Source of the DNA: a virus
Reading direction: 5' to 3' (one strand)
DNA: 46,300 nt
Virus record (IMG/VR): IMGVR_UViG_3300009159_000106
Coordinates: 1 to 46,300 of that record
Shown here piece by piece: positions 8,038 to 16,978 of this stretch. The notes beneath the pieces are model-generated. The model was not told the DNA's origin. It was given only the letters and a program-made list of their open reading frames with translations, and ran no database searches. Both the position numbers and the translations under genes were made by a program. Numbering within the stretch: the stretch's first letter is position 1; every line of letters starts with the position of its first letter.

Positions 8038-9927
8038 TTATCCCCTTAGATCAATTATCTCACAAGCTCCTGCAGTACAGGCTAAGGTGTGAGATGATGT
8101 TGTTGTATCAGTCTTTTCATAGAGAGATAGATTGTTAAAGTCTACATCTATAACTGGAAATTTATTATATGTTTCTAGCGATATAGATTCAAAGGGAGCT
8201 TGTGCATATACATGATCAGACTTAGGTAAGAAAGATATACCAGAAATCTTATCAAAGTTATCCCACACCCACTGACCTACAGGAAGAAACTCATTGTCAG
8301 CATAGTTAACAGTAATGCTTGGCTTGTGCTGACAGTAGTGCTCTTGATAAGTTAACCATAAGTTAAGATGATCAATAGCTGATAGTTCATTCTGAGTTAG
8401 TGATCCCGATGGAGCAGCCTGAACAAAGGTAAAGACTGCAGTTGAATCTGAATTCATTACACAATCTTCTACTGGTACTTGGGCATCTCTCATCATGAAG
8501 TAGAGTGGATCCTTCTTGTCGATACGGACTCTTCTAAAGTAATGCTCAGCATACCGGGGATGTAATCCACTGGCTGACGAAGCAAGACATGAAGTTGTAC
8601 CTTCTGGTTTAATACAAGTAATTGATTTACTTGGATTGATACCTAGCTTCTTAGACCAGTCAAGGTTAGTTTTGATGGCTGTCTCTCGTAGATCCTCAAG
8701 GACATACTTAAGTCTGCCATGTCCCAGTAGACCGGACATTAACTTGTTGTCAAAGATACCTGTCATGGATACACCAAGCAGTCTCTCTTCTTCACAGTTA
8801 TCCTGCCATGTCTTATCCTTTGATAGGTAAGGGAAGTAAGTAAACATGCTTTGGATAGTACCAATGATGGTAGCCATTTCAATTTTCTTTTCTAACGACT
8901 CTTGTGTATCAGTTGCATTGACAACAACAGTAGATAGATTACAGAATTGATTAGGGCGTAGGATGATCTCACTACATGGGTTAGTCCCATAGTAATGATC
9001 CTCACCACGCTCTGCCTTGACTGCAATGTCCTTCATTGCATCACGATTACAAAGACCACGCTCTCCACTATGGGAGTTGTATAAGTCTGTCCACTCTTCG
9101 AGGAACTGACCCATTGATGGTCTACCATTGTAGATGGCTGAGTTGTTTGCTAAGGCACGATGACTTGAGGCTTGCCACCACGCACCACTCTTGCAAGTAG
9201 CCATCTCACGGTCTGCTAGATCGCTTAGAGAGATCATAGCGGAGCGGCGTACACCACCCACAATGACTGACTGAGCAATCTTGCAGCAGATATCATGGCA
9301 CTCAAGGGGCGTAAGTCTACGACCTTGGGCAGAATAGAATGTCTGTACTACAAATCTAAAGACTTCTTCTAGTGGGGCAGGACCGCTTGCTCTACCACCA
9401 AAGGTCTTTAGTCTTTCACCTGACTTACGAATCTTACTTGTGTCCCACTTAATGTGGATACCCTTGTAAAGATTGTCAAGTAGATTGTTAAGTGCATCAC
9501 ACCAACCCTCGCGGCTATCCTCAACAAACATAACTGTATCAAACATCTTATGTATTGTTGGGATAGTCCCAAGTTTGTCGGTGCATCTACGCTCAACCGT
9601 ATAGCCTACTCCAGTACCACACATAAGAATGTACATGAGGTTAGAGAAGGAAGTTGTTTTATTAATCTCAATGTATGAGCAATTGTATAGGGCAGTATGA
9701 TCACGATCCAATGCTGGACCTGCGGTCATCAACCCACGCATACTTGGCAGTACTTCTAGATTAAGGATAGCATCTCTGATATCTGTCCGTGTCAGAAGGA
9801 CAGGGGCTTTACCAGTAAAGTAATTCCACCACCTATCGACAGTCTCATCCCAAGTCTCTCTACGATTTTCTTTATCAAGCCAACGACTGTAACGACTGAT
9901 AGCAATAAACTTTTGAAATGTATCCAT
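8038..9927 (-). CDS. nrdJ: Adenosylcobalamin-dependent ribonucleoside-triphosphate reductase (class II)
   Basis: A 629-residue monomeric class II reductase that would make dNTPs from rNTPs with coenzyme B12. MCGTGVGYTVERR lies near residue 103, the substrate-loop GGVRRSAMISLSD near 225, and NPCSEI near 318 with the thiyl-radical cysteine, followed by FCNLSTVV. CIKPEGTTSCLASSASGLHP and IDHLNLWLTYQEHYCQHKPS follow. The C-terminus ends CTAGAC, the expected mobile redox-active pair. It is shorter than the Lactobacillus enzyme (about 739). No class I reductase is visible, so the phage relies on host or environmental B12. It overlaps the upstream dUTPase by one base. Confidence 0.93.
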   Translation of the reverse strand: MDTFQKFIAISRYSRWLDKENRRETWDETVDRWWNYFTGKAPVLLTRTDIRDAILNLEVLPSMRGLMTAGPALDRDHTALYNCSYIEINKTTSFSNLMYILMCGTGVGYTVERRCTDKLGTIPTIHKMFDTVMFVEDSREGWCDALNNLLDNLYKGIHIKWDTSKIRKSGERLKTFGGRASGPAPLEEVFRFVVQTFYSAQGRRLTPLECHDICCKIAQSVIVGGVRRSAMISLSDLADREMATCKSGAWWQASSHRALANNSAIYNGRPSMGQFLEEWTDLYNSHSGERGLCNRDAMKDIAVKAERGEDHYYGTNPCSEIILRPNQFCNLSTVVVNATDTQESLEKKIEMATIIGTIQSMFTYFPYLSKDKTWQDNCEEERLLGVSMTGIFDNKLMSGLLGHGRLKYVLEDLRETAIKTNLDWSKKLGINPSKSITCIKPEGTTSCLASSASGLHPRYAEHYFRRVRIDKKDPLYFMMRDAQVPVEDCVMNSDSTAVFTFVQAAPSGSLTQNELSAIDHLNLWLTYQEHYCQHKPSITVNYADNEFLPVGQWVWDNFDKISGISFLPKSDHVYAQAPFESISLETYNKFPVIDVDFNNLSLYEKTDTTTSSHTLACTAGACEIIDLRG

Positions 9928-10439
9928 TAGACTCCTGTACTTCCAAACTTACCTTCGCCTCGCACAGTATTAGGAAGTTTATCTACAGAGACAAACGAGA
10001 ACTGTGTAACGGGCATGAAGGCAATCTGTGCAACACGATCACCCCGTTTAAGAGTGTGTATTATTGTTGAATTGTTAATAAGTGGTAACCAAATCTCACC
10101 ACGATAATCAGAATCAATGACACCAACTGAGTTGGCTAAGTTGATTCCCTTGTTAGAAAGACCTGATCTCATAAAGAGTAAACCTACATAGCCCTCAGGG
10201 ATAGCTAAGCTAACCCCTGTAGGTACTCTAGTTACTACTCCGGGGAGTAGCGTAGTGTCCGTAGTGATCTTAAGATCAGCTCCGGCTGCACCCTTGGTAT
10301 GGTAGGCTGGAGCACAGTCTCTATCATGGAGTACCATAGGGATCTTAGAATCACTATGGATATAAGTAGAAGTATTGTAATTGTTTTGATTAGCAATAGT
10401 TAAAGACTCAGTGTTGTATTGGTTTACATCAGTGTTCAT
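9927..10439 (-). CDS. dut: dUTP diphosphatase
   Basis: A 170-residue trimeric-type dUTPase that hydrolyses dUTP to dUMP, keeping uracil out of DNA and feeding dUMP to ThyX. The five motifs are visible: AGADLK, RSGLSNKGI, GVIDSDYRGEI, GDRVAQIAF, and the C-terminal GEGKFGSTGV that closes the site. I chose the ATG at 10439 because AAGGGAAC precedes it; the frame is open upstream but overlaps the exonuclease. About 30 N-terminal residues rich in Asn and Thr precede the core. A candidate promoter lies just upstream, inside the exonuclease gene. Confidence 0.93.
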   Translation of the reverse strand: MNTDVNQYNTESLTIANQNNYNTSTYIHSDSKIPMVLHDRDCAPAYHTKGAAGADLKITTDTTLLPGVVTRVPTGVSLAIPEGYVGLLFMRSGLSNKGINLANSVGVIDSDYRGEIWLPLINNSTIIHTLKRGDRVAQIAFMPVTQFSFVSVDKLPNTVRGEGKFGSTGV

Positions 10440-11208
10440 TAGTGTTCCCTTGAGTATCACTCTTAGTAGCCCCAACTATTGGGTCAAACAATAGTACGGA
10501 CTTAGTTTTCTTGTTATATTCACCATGTCTAAGGATGCGTACACACCTAGCCATAGCGAGACAGTAATCATATCCATATCTATCCATATCCTGAGGCTTA
10601 GCTTGGTCATAAGCTGCCAATACGGCGGCTGTCCAGTTCCTTGGATGGACATACTTAAGCCACTTCTCTGCCTTGGCAGGTCCCCACTTCCAGATACCGG
10701 GGATATTATCAGTCGTATCACCCATGATCCATTGCTTATGGAAGTTAAAGTCAGCGGTATAAGTATCAAGTTCCAGCGGTTTAACTTCTTTGTCTGGGTT
10801 CCAATGCCACCCCGGTACAGACCGGAGATCCTTGTCAATGGTTACGGCAATAGCCTTATTGCCTGAAGCCATAAGTCCCATAATATCATCAGCCTCTAGG
10901 GTAGGAACAAAGAGTATGTCGTTCTGTTTAATTAAATCAACAGCATATGATAAACAATCTGGTGCTTGTTTCTTCACATCCCGATGAGCTTTATATGGTT
11001 CCCACACTTGTCTACGAAAGTTATCCTTACGATCACAGGAGATAGCCACATATACTTTCGTTACTCCTACTGGAGTCCATGCCTTGACATCATGTTCGAT
11101 GCGCTCCGCAAGGTACTCAATGCCTTCTTGGTCTGCCCAAAAGGCAGCACGATAGGCAATGATGTCTCCGTCAAGCACAGCAGTATCAGGTCTTGGTTGG
11201 CTTATCAT
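10429..11208 (-). CDS. 5'-3' exonuclease (T7 gp6-like, FEN/PIN fold)
   Basis: A 259-residue nuclease of the 5'-3' exonuclease family. The early acidic motif is AVLDGDIIAYRAA; the middle motifs are LEADDIMGL and TIDKDLRSVPG; the helix-hairpin region reads MGDTTDNIPGIWKWGPAKAE. These match T7 gp6-type enzymes, which remove RNA primers and degrade host DNA during recombination and nucleotide recycling. It overlaps the end of the dNMP kinase-like gene and the start of dUTPase. The C-terminal coding sequence contains a candidate promoter, so the residues DPIVGATK are partly shaped by it. Confidence 0.9.
   Translation of the reverse strand: MISQPRPDTAVLDGDIIAYRAAFWADQEGIEYLAERIEHDVKAWTPVGVTKVYVAISCDRKDNFRRQVWEPYKAHRDVKKQAPDCLSYAVDLIKQNDILFVPTLEADDIMGLMASGNKAIAVTIDKDLRSVPGWHWNPDKEVKPLELDTYTADFNFHKQWIMGDTTDNIPGIWKWGPAKAEKWLKYVHPRNWTAAVLAAYDQAKPQDMDRYGYDYCLAMARCVRILRHGEYNKKTKSVLLFDPIVGATKSDTQGNTNEH
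10464..10483 (-). promoter_or_regulatory. Candidate phage RNA polymerase promoter (copy 4)
   Basis: On the minus strand this reads CCCAATAGTTGGGGCTACTA. It is one of four copies of the same motif and is nearly identical to the copies at 27719-27739 and 32084-32103. It lies inside the 3' end of the exonuclease gene, 25 bases ahead of the dUTPase start, and would drive dUTPase, reductase and the virion genes. Its role as a promoter is inferred from recurrence and position. Confidence 0.5.
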
Positions 11209-11926
11209 CGTCTTCCTTATCTATAAAAATTTCCATGATCTCTTTGAACACAGTATCTCCATCAGGTAGTCTGTCTTCTCTTGAGGATAGGCACAGCTCA
11301 CAGTTACACAAATCATCTAACATTGATTCGGAGAGTAGGTGAAACCATTCATCAAACTTTGTATTACACTTAGTTTTGAATGCTGCCTCACTCTCATCAT
11401 TCTTTAGAGTGTAGTGAAACATATCTTCATATTGTTTGTTGCCTGTCTCAATAGCAATTGCTAGTGCTTCAGACTCATGTGTTCTCCACTCTGCAAACTC
11501 CTCAGGGAGTTCACGCTCACCTGCTGATACAAAGACTGTAAGAGCACGGATGTCACGAGCAGCAGCGATCTCATTGGTATAGCGGCAGTCATCTACAATG
11601 ACAACCTTCTCATGCCAGATAGATGGGTCAGCCTTTAGGGCAGCTTGTTCTTCCTCATACAGTTTCTTAATCCTAATACGGAATTGTTTAACCCAGTAGT
11701 CTGGATCTTGTTCTCTCATAGTAGAGCCAAGGGTCTGACAGAACTCACGATACTCTTCTTGATTGGTATCCTTAGTGTATCCCTTCTTAGCCGCCTCTTC
11801 CTTAAGGGCAGCAGCAAAGGGAACAATCACTGGTGTATACTTATTGTTATAAGCGTACTCACTGATCCACTTTGCTAGTGTTGTCTTCCCGACTCTTGCC
11901 TGTCCACCGATCATTATCGTTATCAT
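11186..11926 (-). CDS. Deoxynucleoside monophosphate kinase-like P-loop protein
   Basis: A 246-residue protein with a Walker A motif at the N-terminus (GGQARVGKTTLA) and VVIVDDCRYTNEI near residue 110, the pattern seen in phage deoxynucleotide monophosphate kinases (T4 gp1 or T5 Dnk group). It would phosphorylate dNMPs towards dNTPs, agreeing with the neighbouring exonuclease, dUTPase and reductase. The last 50 residues are acidic and Cys-containing (DDLCNCELCLSSRED) and may be a phage-specific extension. It overlaps the upstream ORF by 68 bases. Substrate preference cannot be read from sequence. Confidence 0.75.
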   Translation of the reverse strand: MITIMIGGQARVGKTTLAKWISEYAYNNKYTPVIVPFAAALKEEAAKKGYTKDTNQEEYREFCQTLGSTMREQDPDYWVKQFRIRIKKLYEEEQAALKADPSIWHEKVVIVDDCRYTNEIAAARDIRALTVFVSAGERELPEEFAEWRTHESEALAIAIETGNKQYEDMFHYTLKNDESEAAFKTKCNTKFDEWFHLLSESMLDDLCNCELCLSSREDRLPDGDTVFKEIMEIFIDKEDDDKPTKT

Positions 11927-12362
11927 GTAAGCTTTCCCATAGTTGTTTAGGATTGAACAGATTGGGTGTATCCCAACCTTTGAATTTTAAATAGTCACAT
12001 ATAAAAGTAATACAATTGGTTGGTTGTTTCATACCAATGTGTTTACCTATGAGTGTATACACTAGCAGCTTATAACTATTGAGTGGTTTATATTTGTAAG
12101 CAAAAGTAATATCTTCTTCACTCATGTCTATAGATCCTAGATCAAACTCATAGTACTTGCTTATCTTTAGTTGTTTAAGATTGGCAAGTCTCATTACCTT
12201 TACTGGCTTACGATCTACCACTACAAAAGCAAATGGTATACTTAGATCAAACTCAATGTGAGCATGAGTATGACGGCTCCAAGATAGTAAACGAATGGCA
12301 TAGTATCGCCACCCTTGTACCTTCTTGAAGTTGTAGAATACAATTCTTCCATTAACTTTCAT
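11859..12362 (-). CDS. Possible permuted papain-fold (NlpC/P60- or YiiX-like) protein (167 aa)
   Basis: A 167-residue protein. SRHTHAHIEFDL near residue 33 and PTNCITFICDYL near residue 115 give a His-first, Cys-later order. That is the pattern of circularly permuted papain-like enzymes (YiiX, LRAT and related), which cleave or transfer amide or thioester bonds. The N-terminus reads GRIVFYNFKKVQGWRYYAIR. Its place among nucleotide-metabolism genes does not point to lysis. The C-terminus is Asp- and Asn-rich and overlaps the next gene. Homology is suggested by two motifs only. Confidence 0.4.
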   Translation of the reverse strand: MKVNGRIVFYNFKKVQGWRYYAIRLLSWSRHTHAHIEFDLSIPFAFVVVDRKPVKVMRLANLKQLKISKYYEFDLGSIDMSEEDITFAYKYKPLNSYKLLVYTLIGKHIGMKQPTNCITFICDYLKFKGWDTPNLFNPKQLWESLHDNDNDRWTGKSREDNTSKVDQ

Positions 12363-12684
12363 AGAAGATCGGCATCCCTAGATATGTAGCTAGTGAATGT
12401 TCAACCCTCGCACCTTCCGAATGCTCCCAACCACAGAGCATTACCATCCCAGTACATTGAAGGATAGCATCAATGTCACGCTTCATGCAAGCACGAAGAT
12501 GATCTAATGAATCCTCAACAGTAGAGGGATCAAACCCCTCATCTTCATCCATCTTAGCGGGATTGTGTATCTTAGTTACCGCAGGATTCTTAGTCCACTT
12601 CTTCTCAGCCTTATAGAAAGCCTCAAAGTTATGGTTAGGATATCCTCTCATAGGACCAGCAATATATAATTCTAACTTAGACAT
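12352..12684 (-). CDS. DUF4406-like nucleoside deoxyribosyltransferase-fold protein
   Basis: A 110-residue protein beginning MSKLELYIAGPMRGYPNHNF, with a D-CMKRDIDAI segment and MVMLCGWEHSEGARVEHSLA. These are the hallmarks of DUF4406, a small phage and bacterial family related in fold to nucleoside 2-deoxyribosyltransferases. A role in nucleotide metabolism is plausible given the neighbours, but no activity is established for most members. It ends 11 bases inside the next gene. Confidence 0.85.
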   Translation of the reverse strand: MSKLELYIAGPMRGYPNHNFEAFYKAEKKWTKNPAVTKIHNPAKMDEDEGFDPSTVEDSLDHLRACMKRDIDAILQCTGMVMLCGWEHSEGARVEHSLATYLGMPIFYES

Positions 12685-12692
12685 GTGTCTCC

Positions 12693-14384
12693 TTAATGTG
12701 TATCAGCCCAGCACTTACCAATGCAGTACTCTGCATCAATACGAATATTCATCTTTAACATCTCACCTGCTGTAGTAGCAGCGGCAGTAACAGCCTTACC
12801 AAATACATCGGCAGTATCTGCCGGACATGAGTACTGTAGTTCGTCATGCACATAAGCCAACTGCTTGGCTCCTGCTGGCTTGATAGCCTTGAACGCCTCG
12901 ACCATCCAGTACTTGCTTACGATGGCTCCTGAACCCTGCAGCAGGGTGTTGAGGGCAGCGTGTTCGCTACGCACGGGTACACGCCTACCATCAGGCAGGA
13001 GTACACCCTTGTGCTTGAGTGCTTCATACTTTACCATGTCCTGCACCTTAGTAAGGGCAGGGATTTCTTTCTGAAAGCGTTCTCGTAATCCTCTAGCCTC
13101 ACCAATACTACAACTACAAACTAAAGCAATCTTCTTGTCACCCGCACCATAGAGGTACGCATAGATAAAAGACTTTGCTAATGCTCGTGAGCTGAGTCCA
13201 GCTGCCTTCTGATTGTGTGTATGAATGTCTCCTGTTAGGAGTACTTTACCATATTCACCGTTGTCATACTTAGCCATGAAGTGAGCAAGCATACGAAGCT
13301 CCAACCCCGACAAGTCAGCACCAACTAACACCTGCTTGGGATCACATAGCCAGAGTTCTCTTGCTCTGTGATCACCACTTACCTGTGCTATGTTGGGCTG
13401 ACTATGAGTACAACGACCTGTCGCTGCACCCTGTGGATTGATGTTGCCATGTATACGCTTGTCTCGACTATTGATTGATCGACTGTTCCAGTCCTCAACC
13501 ATACCCATTAACTTGATTGCATTGAAATACTTTACGAGTGTCTTTGCTTCTGGATAGTCTAACACAGCCAACACGGATTCATCTACCTTTGGGTTTCCCT
13601 TCTCAGTTTCTTGTGGTTTCCATCCATATCTTTCGATAAGACGGTTAGCTATTTGTTGTCGAGAACCGGGGTTAAAGGTATCTACTTTGTCTTTGAGTCT
13701 CTTGCCTGTCTTGGGCGAATGTCTAATGATAATCCGGTCAGGGAAGACTTGACGCATTTCATCTTCGATACCAAGTTTTTCCAGCATAAGGTTTTTATAC
13801 AACTCTTCTCCGGCATCAAGGTCATAATTAAATCCATTGCACACTTGCTCCATTAAAATTGTAGATACTGTATGCTCAAAGGCTACAATATTTTTGTTGT
13901 CTGATATAAAACTCTTTTGTTTATTGAAGATAGCTTCGCCAAGTCGAGTGTCCTGCTGACAGTACTTGCCCATCTCTAGGTTGTAACTAGTCCAGCCCAA
14001 GGTATACTCTGACTTAGGAAAGTTAAGATGTATACCCCATGACTTGAGTGAGTTGTCTTTGAATGGGTGGGTGTTGATGTCTGGATGCATTAGCTTGCTG
14101 ATGATCAGTGTATCAACAATACGCTTAGGCATAGCCATATTGTACAGCCTACGCATGACCGGGTAGTCATACCCCAAGATGTTGTGACCGATAATAACAT
14201 CAAATTGTTTGAGGTAATTTACAAGCTCAGGCATCTGATGTTCTAACCAAAGTACTGGTTCTTGATTAGGAATCTTGGTAGCTGCACATAATACACGAGT
14301 AACTTCCTTGTGAGGATTACCTTTAGAATCTAATATCAACTCAGCTAAACCATTTCCTTCAATATCAAGTACACATACTTTCAT
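12693..14384 (-). CDS. DNA polymerase (family A, T7 gp5-like)
   Basis: A 563-residue replicative polymerase with proofreading, shorter than T7 gp5 (704). Exonuclease motifs are VCVLDIEGNG at residue 3, IGHNILGYDYP near 65 and YCQQDTRLGE near 140. Polymerase motif A is GADLSGLELRM (about 360), motif B is KSFIYAYLYGAGDKK (about 405) and motif C is VHDE (about 510). Motif B carries Tyr at the position equal to T7 Tyr526 (E. coli Pol I 762). It shares one base with the upstream primase-helicase stop, so the two are probably translated together and form the replisome core. Confidence 0.95.
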   Translation of the reverse strand: MKVCVLDIEGNGLAELILDSKGNPHKEVTRVLCAATKIPNQEPVLWLEHQMPELVNYLKQFDVIIGHNILGYDYPVMRRLYNMAMPKRIVDTLIISKLMHPDINTHPFKDNSLKSWGIHLNFPKSEYTLGWTSYNLEMGKYCQQDTRLGEAIFNKQKSFISDNKNIVAFEHTVSTILMEQVCNGFNYDLDAGEELYKNLMLEKLGIEDEMRQVFPDRIIIRHSPKTGKRLKDKVDTFNPGSRQQIANRLIERYGWKPQETEKGNPKVDESVLAVLDYPEAKTLVKYFNAIKLMGMVEDWNSRSINSRDKRIHGNINPQGAATGRCTHSQPNIAQVSGDHRARELWLCDPKQVLVGADLSGLELRMLAHFMAKYDNGEYGKVLLTGDIHTHNQKAAGLSSRALAKSFIYAYLYGAGDKKIALVCSCSIGEARGLRERFQKEIPALTKVQDMVKYEALKHKGVLLPDGRRVPVRSEHAALNTLLQGSGAIVSKYWMVEAFKAIKPAGAKQLAYVHDELQYSCPADTADVFGKAVTAAATTAGEMLKMNIRIDAEYCIGKCWADTH

Positions 14385-16111
14385 TAGAACTCCTGTTGTT
14401 GTGGTTCAAATACTACTGAGCCATCCTCAGCAATAGCGAATCCAATTTCTTCTAGTCTGCCTGACACATGGTCATAATATAATGTACTTGCAATACCTGC
14501 TCGACCAGTCAAACGATTCTTGAGTACACGAACTAGTGTGGTGTTAGCAATCTTCTCGTCTGTGTTCTGTCGATCTCTCTCCAAAGCAATGACTGTGTTA
14601 GGTACAGATGCCAATGCACCTGAGCCACGCAGATCTTGCAGGGTAATACGGTCACCCTCTTCGTATGCCTTGTCACTCTTCTTGAGTTGTGATACGATGT
14701 CTACATGCACACCTGTACGCACAGCAATAGCACGAAGTTCCTTCATGAGTGTATCAATAATGATACGCTCTGAGTTACCACCCTCGACATCCTTAGTCTG
14801 CATACTCATAAGTCCTGCAGCAGCAGCGGTAATATGGTCAAGCACAATGACATCCACCTTAAGGGAGGTTGCCATAAACTCCATACGAGCCAGTAGATTA
14901 GCCATTGCACTGTTACCTAAGTGGTCATACACATAGAAGTTTGTGCCACACAGTTGTGCCTTAGCTGCTGCGTACTCCTCATCAGTAAGATCATCAACCA
15001 TAGCCATGTTGATTTGTTTCTTGCCAAGCATGGTACGCAATTCATTCATCATTCGTCCTGCTCTAATAGCACGGACTGGTTTGTTAAGTATCAAGCTAAT
15101 CATATCATCCATAGTTTCCTGTGGAGATTCCTCAAGCATGATACACCCAACACTACGACCCTCTACTAGGTGATGCATCATAAGCTCACGAAGTATAGTA
15201 GACTTACCAGACCCAGTACCGGATGCCCATAGGGTAATCTCTCCACTACGCTGACCAATCAGGAACTCTGATAGACCATCGTAAGGGAAGGGGTAGACAC
15301 GAGCATGGTTCATAGACTGTGAGTCTGTAATAACTTTAGAGATGTGCATGATCTCATCAGGAGAATACTGTTGTGCTTCCCATAGTGCTGATACCAATTG
15401 CTTGGTCTGAGCATTCATGTAGCACTCACTAGCATCCTTGTATGGAAGCTTAGCAATCTTGCACTTACCCGGAGGAAGTAGATCAGCAACTTCCATAGTA
15501 GCTTTCTGTCCTGCCTCATCCATATCAAAGCATAGGACAACTTCAGCGTATGAGTTAATGAACTCAAGATTCTCTTTGATAGACTTGGCTGCAGAGGTAG
15601 CACCATTGGGGATAGACACGACAGCCCATGTACCACCGAGTACTTGGTTGACTGTCATACAATCAATCTCACCCTCAGTAATGATAAGCCGCTTGCCTCC
15701 TGCCTTCCATAGGTTCTGACCAAAGAGTTCTAAACCTTTGGCACTACCACGCCAAGCAAACTGTTTGTTAGGACCGCGAAGGTGTTGTCCTAATAGCTCA
15801 CCACTTTGATAGTAGTTAGCAATGTGTACTTCCTTGCCATTAATCTTGGCTACCTGATAGCCATACATGCGGCAAGTCTTTTCCGTAACGCCGCGATCCT
15901 CAAGATCAATGTAAGAACCAGTGAGCACTTTAAATTCTTTAGGGGTTGTTGTAGTAAGTTCATCTGTCATCTCTGTTCCTTTAGAAGAGCGGTAATACTT
16001 GCATTTAAAACAATACACATGATCATCATAGACTGCAAGGTTGTCACCACTACGATCTGCACCATTCTGTACACAGCGTGGACACTCAGTCTTGCTTTGG
16101 AATAGACTCAT
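14384..16111 (-). CDS. DNA primase-helicase (T7 gp4-like)
   Basis: A 575-residue bifunctional enzyme. The N-terminal zinc ribbon has C10, C13, C34 and C37. The TOPRIM primase core has ITEGEIDCMTV and VVLCFDMDEAGQKA. The RecA-like helicase has Walker A ASGTGSGKST near residue 300, VIVLDHITAAA as a Walker B-type segment, and SQLKKSDKAYEEGDRITLQ followed by LRGSGAL. The order and length match T7 gp4A. It would unwind the fork and prime lagging-strand synthesis with the polymerase encoded immediately downstream. The start overlaps the upstream hypothetical gene by 26 bases. Confidence 0.95.
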   Translation of the reverse strand: MSLFQSKTECPRCVQNGADRSGDNLAVYDDHVYCFKCKYYRSSKGTEMTDELTTTTPKEFKVLTGSYIDLEDRGVTEKTCRMYGYQVAKINGKEVHIANYYQSGELLGQHLRGPNKQFAWRGSAKGLELFGQNLWKAGGKRLIITEGEIDCMTVNQVLGGTWAVVSIPNGATSAAKSIKENLEFINSYAEVVLCFDMDEAGQKATMEVADLLPPGKCKIAKLPYKDASECYMNAQTKQLVSALWEAQQYSPDEIMHISKVITDSQSMNHARVYPFPYDGLSEFLIGQRSGEITLWASGTGSGKSTILRELMMHHLVEGRSVGCIMLEESPQETMDDMISLILNKPVRAIRAGRMMNELRTMLGKKQINMAMVDDLTDEEYAAAKAQLCGTNFYVYDHLGNSAMANLLARMEFMATSLKVDVIVLDHITAAAAGLMSMQTKDVEGGNSERIIIDTLMKELRAIAVRTGVHVDIVSQLKKSDKAYEEGDRITLQDLRGSGALASVPNTVIALERDRQNTDEKIANTTLVRVLKNRLTGRAGIASTLYYDHVSGRLEEIGFAIAEDGSVVFEPQQQEF

Positions 16112-16367
16112 TTAAATCAATTGATCCGATCTTTGCTAGCTTGATAAGAAACTCTGGGCTAAAACAAAAGCTTGCTATAGCCTGATCTTCATCTGTTCGA
16201 TATCCATTAGGATCCTCAGATTCGTAAACAATAAAGTTAACATTCTTATTAGACATCTGAATGCGTAAGTACAACCTATCATCACCACCAATACCAGCAG
16301 CATCCGAGTGTACTATAAAAGAACCAACAGGAAAATTCATTTGCAACCATCCATCTAATTCACTCAT
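16086..16367 (-). CDS. Hypothetical protein (93 aa)
   Basis: A 93-residue ORF beginning MSELDGWLQMNFPVGSFIVH, with a beta-rich middle (DRLYLRIQMSNKNVNFIVYE). I do not recognise a domain. Its ATG overlaps the stop of the upstream 69-residue gene, and its stop lies inside the primase-helicase gene, the usual close packing of this phage. It probably belongs to the replication operon. Confidence 0.65.
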   Translation of the reverse strand: MSELDGWLQMNFPVGSFIVHSDAAGIGGDDRLYLRIQMSNKNVNFIVYESEDPNGYRTDEDQAIASFCFSPEFLIKLAKIGSIDLNESIPKQD

Positions 16368-16569
16368 CTTTACCCTTGCCCCACCCTAAGGTGGTGTTGT
16401 CTGACATTTGATTAAAGCCAGATTTAATTAATGCCTTGATATCGTTACGCTCGTCAACCAATTTATCGTACTTGTTTTGACTTGTTGTCCCATCTGTTTC
16501 AATACGCCCAAGCTTGTGACTAAGTGCCGCCAAATCATACACCAGTTCTTCGAGTTCATTTAGGTTCAT
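16360..16569 (-). CDS. Hypothetical small helical protein (69 aa)
   Basis: A 69-residue ORF, largely helical and charged (LNELEELVYDLAALSHKLGR, then DKLVDERNDIKALI). It ends in a Gly-Lys-rich tail, WGKGKDE. It may be a small coiled-coil accessory protein. The start at 16569 overlaps the end of the TTG-start ORF by 14 bases. No family was recognised. Confidence 0.6.
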   Translation of the reverse strand: MNLNELEELVYDLAALSHKLGRIETDGTTSQNKYDKLVDERNDIKALIKSGFNQMSDNTTLGWGKGKDE

Positions 16570-16717
16570 CTTTATTTATTTCTTTTGGTTTACCAAAGAT
16601 AGCTTCATAATTTTTTTCATAAATTTCACGATCAACCGGACGGTACTTATCACCCTTACCATTCCCTGTTGTGTGATCACGCCTCTTAGCTTTGATCCAC
16701 GGTTTATCTTTTGCCAA
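16556..16717 (-). CDS. Small basic protein with TTG start (53 aa)
   Basis: A 53-residue ORF that starts with TTG at 16717 and ends with TGA at 16556. The start is chosen because a near-perfect Shine-Dalgarno (AAAGGAGG) lies 6 bases before the TTG, and no ATG lies near that site. The protein begins (M)AKDKPWIKAKRRDHTTG and continues KGDKYRPVDREIYEKNYE with an IFGKPK segment. Short proteins with this AKDKPWIK and YRPVD pattern appear in other marine podoviruses as far as I recall, with no known role. Confidence 0.7.
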   Translation of the reverse strand: MAKDKPWIKAKRRDHTTGNGKGDKYRPVDREIYEKNYEAIFGKPKEINKDEPK

Positions 16718-16919
16718 TTGAATCCTCCTTTATTAGGTATCCCCATTGTCTTAGTTTAGCTGCTTGCTTTAGTGGTATCCGTCCATGCAAGGCATCGTAT
16801 GCTAGTAGTTCCATACGAGCCGCATCGCGTTCCTCTTGTAGAAGTGTGATTAAATCTGGTTTAAAAGTTTCTTCCATATTAGAAGTACCATGTAATTTTA
16901 AATCATTTAGTTTATCCAT
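16704..16919 (-). CDS. Hypothetical protein (71 aa)
   Basis: A 71-residue ORF with a helical, charged middle (LITLLQEERDAARMELLAYD) and LKQAAKLRQWGYLIKED near the end. Neither the ATG at 16919 nor an internal ATG (MEETF, residue 15) has a clear ribosome binding site. It overlaps the TTG-start ORF by 14 bases. No family was recognised. The 59 bases upstream, up to the thyX stop, are AT-rich and hold nothing else I can support. Confidence 0.5.
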   Translation of the reverse strand: MDKLNDLKLHGTSNMEETFKPDLITLLQEERDAARMELLAYDALHGRIPLKQAAKLRQWGYLIKEDSIGKR

Positions 16920-16978
16920 TAAATATACTTTACAATTTTTGATTATGTCTGCTAATTATTACTACCTATAGCCAACAA

